Positions 59,501-64,000 of a stretch of 64,000 nt of DNA are shown here, piece by piece. The notes under the pieces are model-generated. The model was not told the origin of the DNA and ran no database searches. It saw only the letters and a program-made list of their open reading frames with translations. Both the position numbers and the translations under genes were made by a program. The stretch covers positions 62,001 to 126,000 of the forward strand of contig JAJNNX010000078.1 of NCBI GenBank assembly GCA_023159155.1, given 5' to 3'. Every line of letters begins with the position of its first letter. Position 1 is the stretch's first letter. Source of the stretch: Ustulina deusta (taxonomy: Eukaryota > Ascomycota > Sordariomycetes > Xylariales > Xylariaceae).

Positions 59501-62500
59501 ATATTATTAAACTATTATATATTTTTTTAAACCTTTTTAATTAAAAAAATTAAAAACTAAAAAAAATTATATTAGTTTTAAAAATGTTTTACTAGAATTT
59601 TATAACTTAGCCGATTTTTTTAATACTAATAAAGCTAATATTTTCCTATATTTTAAATAAAAAAATTTAATAATTAATCTATAAAATAATACTATAATAC
59701 TTTATTATTTTATTTATTTATTAGCTCAAAACAAACTTAAAAAACTTTAAAAATAGTTTATAAAAATAATAACTAATAAAAAGATATAAAAATCTAAAAG
59801 CTTAGCTAGAGCTCCTATTTTATTTATTTTTAAGAAAAATAAAAATTTAAAACTATATATAAATTATAAAAAACTTAACTATATTATATAAAAAAATTGC
59901 TATACTTTTTATTTTATTTTAGAATTAATAAATAGATTTATATATACTAAAATATTTACTAAGATTAATTTTAAAAACGCTTATTATTATATTTAAATTA
60001 AAAAAATAAATAAATAAAAAATAGCTTTTTATATATGTTATAACTATTATAAATTTCTAGTTATACTTATAAATTTATATAATATTTCTACTACTTTTTA
60101 AAACTATATATATAAAATATTTAATAATATTTTAAATATATTTTATATTATATATTTAAATATTATTTTTATATTTTTTATAAATAAAAAATCTTATATA
60201 AAACATGTTTAAAAAATTATTAAAAATTTTTAAAATACTAAGCTATATACTAAGCTTTTAAAATATTAGTTTTATTAAAAAAAACTTAAATTTTTTAAAT
60301 ATATTATATTTAGTTAAAATATTAAAATAAACTTTAGTTATATTAATATAATTAAACAATAGCTATTTTTTAATTTTTATTATAAGCTATAATAGTTCTT
60401 AAAGTTTTATAATTTTTATTAGCGCTTTATTAAAAGGTATTTTTGGGTTATTGCTTTTCTAACCTAATATTTAAAAAAAAGCATAACTAGAACAAAAAAA
60501 AATTAAATTTTTTTAGATTATTTTATAATAAAAGCTTTTAAAAAGCTTTAGAACTTATTTAAAGAAACTATTTTTTTTATATATTTCGATTTTAAAAAGC
60601 AAATATTAATAAAAACTAATTTTTTTAAAGCAGTACTAACAAAAAACTTTTTTTAAAAAAATAGTTAAAATAAATAATGTTTTGTTATATTTTATTTTTG
60701 CAAGTTTACTAATATAAAATTAAACTATAAAACTTTAGATTAAAAAATATTTATAATTATAAAATATTTTAAGTATTAGTAATATTATTTTTAAAAAAAC
60801 AAATTATTAATCGAAATATTAACTAACTATAATAATTTTTAAGTATTTATAAAAACTTTAAAACTAAATAAAAAGCAAACTTATTAATATATATATTTAG
60901 TTTTTTTTAATTTTATTATTAAATATAAATAAAACAAATAAAACAAAGCTAATTTTCTATTATACTAATTTAATTATATAAGTAATTCGCTTTAAAATAC
61001 TAATCTTTTTTTAATACTAAAAAGAAAAATTATAGTAGTATAAACTAAGATTTCTAATAAGTACCTAAAAGTACTAATAAGCAAAATATATGCTATTTAA
61101 TCTTTTAAAAAAAAGATTATTTTTATATAAGCAGTTATATATATATAAATATAAATAGTTATAAATAATAAAAACTTCTAAAATCTAGATATATTGCAAA
61201 GTTTATAAAACATAATCTAAAATATTTAATAAAAAAACCCCGAATATAAATTAATTAAAAAGCATATTAATACTAAAAAGCTTATAGACTTTTAATAAAT
61301 AATTAAAAAAAAATTTTTATATTATAAAAATAAAATTTATATTTTTTTAAAAAAATCTATTTATTTTTAGTTTATTAAATTATATTACAATAACCTATTA
61401 ATAAAACATTTTAAATAAAAATATATACTTAAACTACTATAGCATAAGTTCTTCTAACTAAAAATAAAAATAAATATTAATAACTATATAAATAGTTATA
61501 TAATATATTTTAGATCAAAAACAAAACATTACTAAAAATATAACAAACTTAATATTTTATTTATATTTTTAGCTTTTATATAAAAACTATTTATAGACTT
61601 TATAGTTGGACTACTTTTAACTTTTTATAAAAACTACCAAATTAATTATATTTTAGTAATTATTAATAGATTTACTAAATTAACGTACTTATTTCTTATT
61701 AATACTAAAATAATTTTAATATAGCTTACTATCCTATTTTATTAAAAAATTAAATATATTTATAGAAATTTTACAAGTATTATATTAGACCGTAGCTCTT
61801 TTTTTACTAGTTATTTCTAATTAGACCTATACTATTATTTTAAAATCAAAAAAAAACATTTAGTTATATTTTATTTTAAAACTAACAGGCAAACGGAGCA
61901 TATAAATTAAATAATCAAAAATTATTTTAAATGTTTTATTAATAGCAAACAAACTAATTAGCTATAACTATTCCTTTAAACATATTTTATAATTAACTTA
62001 GCTATTAATAGTATAACTAACAAATCATTTTTTAAAGTTTTATATAGCTATATACTAAAGTTTAGACTATTTATTAAAGACAATTTTACTTTAAAAGGGG
62101 TGCTAGTAATACAAAAACAATTATAAAAACTATAAACTATTAAAAACAACTTAAAAAATTAGTAGTAAATTATAGTCAAAAAGTATTAAAAATATTATAA
62201 TATTAAACATAAACTTATATTTAAGTTTATTGGCCTATTTTAGATCTTTAGTTATATTAGATTATAGGTATATTGTTTTGTATTTCTAGTATAATATGTT
62301 TATTTTTATAATATTTTCTTTATCTAACTACTTAAATTTTAAAAAGCTAATATTATATATAATTTATTTATGTTAGACCTTATAAATAACTTAAACAAGT
62401 AAAAAATTAAAAATATAATAATAAAATAGATATATAACTATAAATTATACTATAAAGTTAAGTAAAAAAACTAGCTAACTAAATATAACTAATAAATATT

Positions 62501-64000
62501 AGTTACTAATATTATAGTACTTAAGATAATATAAACTTTTAAATAATAATAAAGTTACTAAAAAAAAAAAAACTTTTAACCTAATAATTTATGCCTAAAC
62601 TAGTTATAAAAAAAAATTAATTAATTTTATTCTTATTTAAAAGTATTTTATTTTATTACTTAAGGACTTATTATTTTTATAATTATATTAGCTTAAAACT
62701 CTAATAAATTAACAAAAATAAACCTATAAATATTTATATAGTTAGAATTAAACTAACTATTTTAAATATTTGATCTATGCTTTACTATTAAACTATATAT
62801 AAACTACCCTTAAAATTAAATCTTATTAAAATAAGTAATATTTATATTAGCTATATTAGTTAATCTAATAATTTAAATAATTTAATTAGTAGTGCTTATT
62901 ATTACTTTTTATATTTTTAATATAAAACAATAAATAGCTAATATTTATAATATATAACTATAATCCTTAAATTAAAAGTATAAAATATTTTTATAAAAAT
63001 ATACCTAGTATTAAGCTAATATTTAATTATATTAAATAACCTTACGAACTAAAAATAAATAAAAGTATTTATAGCGTTAAAGAAAATATATGTTATTATT
63101 TAAAGCTATACGTTTTTCTGCTACACTATTATTTAGGTATATATAGCACAGGTATCCTAAACCTATATAAACAATTAATAAATATACTACAAAATAAAAA
63201 TAGAACTACTTATTTTTAAATCGCCTAAAGTATTAGTAATTTTAAACTAAAAATAATAGGTTGCTATAAAGCAGTAAAATATTTTTAACAAACAAAATTA
63301 AATGCTAGCAAATTATTAATAAAACTTTAAAAGCGCTTATTAAGTACCCAAGCCCGTTTTATCTATAATTTTATAGCTATTTTTGTCTAATTTAAAATTA
63401 AAAAACTAGCAGGACTAGTTTAGTAATTTGTTTATATAAACTATATTAAAACATATTAAGCTTAAGACCTAATTATATAATATATTTAAATTAATAAAAA
63501 TATTAATATAAAATAGATATAATTATATTTACTAGCTTATATATTTTTTTGTTTTTTTAGCATTTATTATAAAAAGAAACCTTTATTTTTTCTATTATAT
63601 AAACAACCTAAATAGGCCGGCCAAGATTAAGCTAAGCCCTGTTATAAATACTACTAAAACAGCATTAGTACATATATGCTTTATAGATTAGATCTTTAGC
63701 AGCCCTACGCTTATATGCCTTGTTTTTGGCGTGCATACTTTATTTATATATATAACGCTTATAGTTGTAATAGTTATAGCTATTAATTACTTTTTAATAA
63801 GCTTTATACTAGAAGCAATAGTTATAACAAATAATAAAAGGCTTATTATTTAAAAAAAAAGTAATAAAGTTAGCGTTAAACATAATAATGTTAGCATAAA
63901 AAAAAATAAAAATAAAAAAAGTATAGAAAAGGTAAAAAACAATAGTAGCAAAGTAAAAAAGTAGCTAAAACTAACTAAAATAATAGCAGCAATTAAAAAA
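56500..64000 (+). mobile_element. Heavily RIP-degraded Ty3/gypsy retrotransposon, running off the window
   Basis: The base composition is almost entirely A/T with stops in every frame, yet domain relics remain on the plus strand in gypsy order. A reverse-transcriptase palm starts near 59811 (readable as APxLF...KKN...YINYKKLN...FTKINFKNAYYY). RNase H lies around 60520–60960. Integrase starts near 61597 (DFIVGL...INRFTKL) and runs to about 62100. A less mutated patch at about 56780–57150 with short tandem units (TAGCCCTTGTAGTCC-like) may be part of an LTR. The right end lies outside the window. Confidence 0.85.

Noticed and set aside
56500..64000. Possible centromere or mitochondrial DNA because of extreme AT content
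   Set aside because: Ordered gypsy reverse transcriptase, RNase H and integrase relics explain it as RIP-mutated transposon DNA.

Overview
This window reads as a filamentous ascomycete (Pezizomycotina) chromosome segment. Its genes have many short GT–AG introns (about 49–155 bp). Moderately GC-rich genic DNA alternates with extremely AT-rich blocks whose retrotransposon relics show C-to-T and G-to-A decay on both strands, the mark of repeat-induced point mutation (RIP). I cannot name the species. Nearly all the genes belong to one secondary-metabolite cluster built around two polyketide synthases (PKSs). All exon coordinates were derived by hand from splice signals, protein-family conservation and reading-frame closure; every intact model sums to a multiple of three.

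Layout. 1–2059: no convincing gene. 2060–4350 (-): a GMC flavin oxidoreductase (GMC1) with an unusual substitution at the second catalytic His. 5934–11559: a 5.6-kb Ty3/gypsy-type element with 253-bp LTRs, RIP-mutated inside but not at its outer edges. 11606–13235 (-): a three-repeat Myb/SANT protein, the only transcription-factor candidate. 14432–16436 (-) and 17359–25386 (+): a divergently transcribed cytochrome P450 and a 2,559-residue non-reducing PKS (SAT-KS-AT-PT-ACP-ACP-CMeT-TE). 25904–28118 (-): an MFS transporter pseudogene. 28921–29398 (-): a small SCP2-like gene with an apparent frameshift. 30031–31962 (-): a Baeyer–Villiger-type flavin monooxygenase. 33355–35138 (+): a second P450. 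35756–37737 (-): a second GMC oxidoreductase. 39760–40741 (+): a short-chain dehydrogenase. 40911–42122 (-): a stand-alone enoyl-reductase-like MDR protein. 43591–45202 (+): an O-methyltransferase. 47546–55988 (+): a 2,590-residue highly reducing PKS (KS-AT-DH-CMeT-ER-KR-ACP). From about 56500 to the window end lies a second heavily RIP-mutated Ty3/gypsy element.

How the genes may work together (inference). The highly reducing PKS has no release domain. The non-reducing PKS has an intact-looking starter-unit acyltransferase (SAT). The simplest scheme is that the reducing PKS makes an alkyl starter, the SAT loads it, and the non-reducing PKS extends, cyclises and C-methylates it to an alkylated, methylated resorcylic-type aromatic released by its esterase-like C-terminus. 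Tandem ACPs also leave a depside-like dimer possible. The P450s, GMC oxidases, flavin monooxygenase, SDR, MDR and O-methyltransferase would tailor the product. No prenyltransferase or terpene cyclase is visible, so a DMOA-type meroterpenoid is not supported within this window. Decay of the transporter, the GMC1 substitution and the loss of the usual His in the reducing PKS methyltransferase suggest a partly eroded or diverging pathway.
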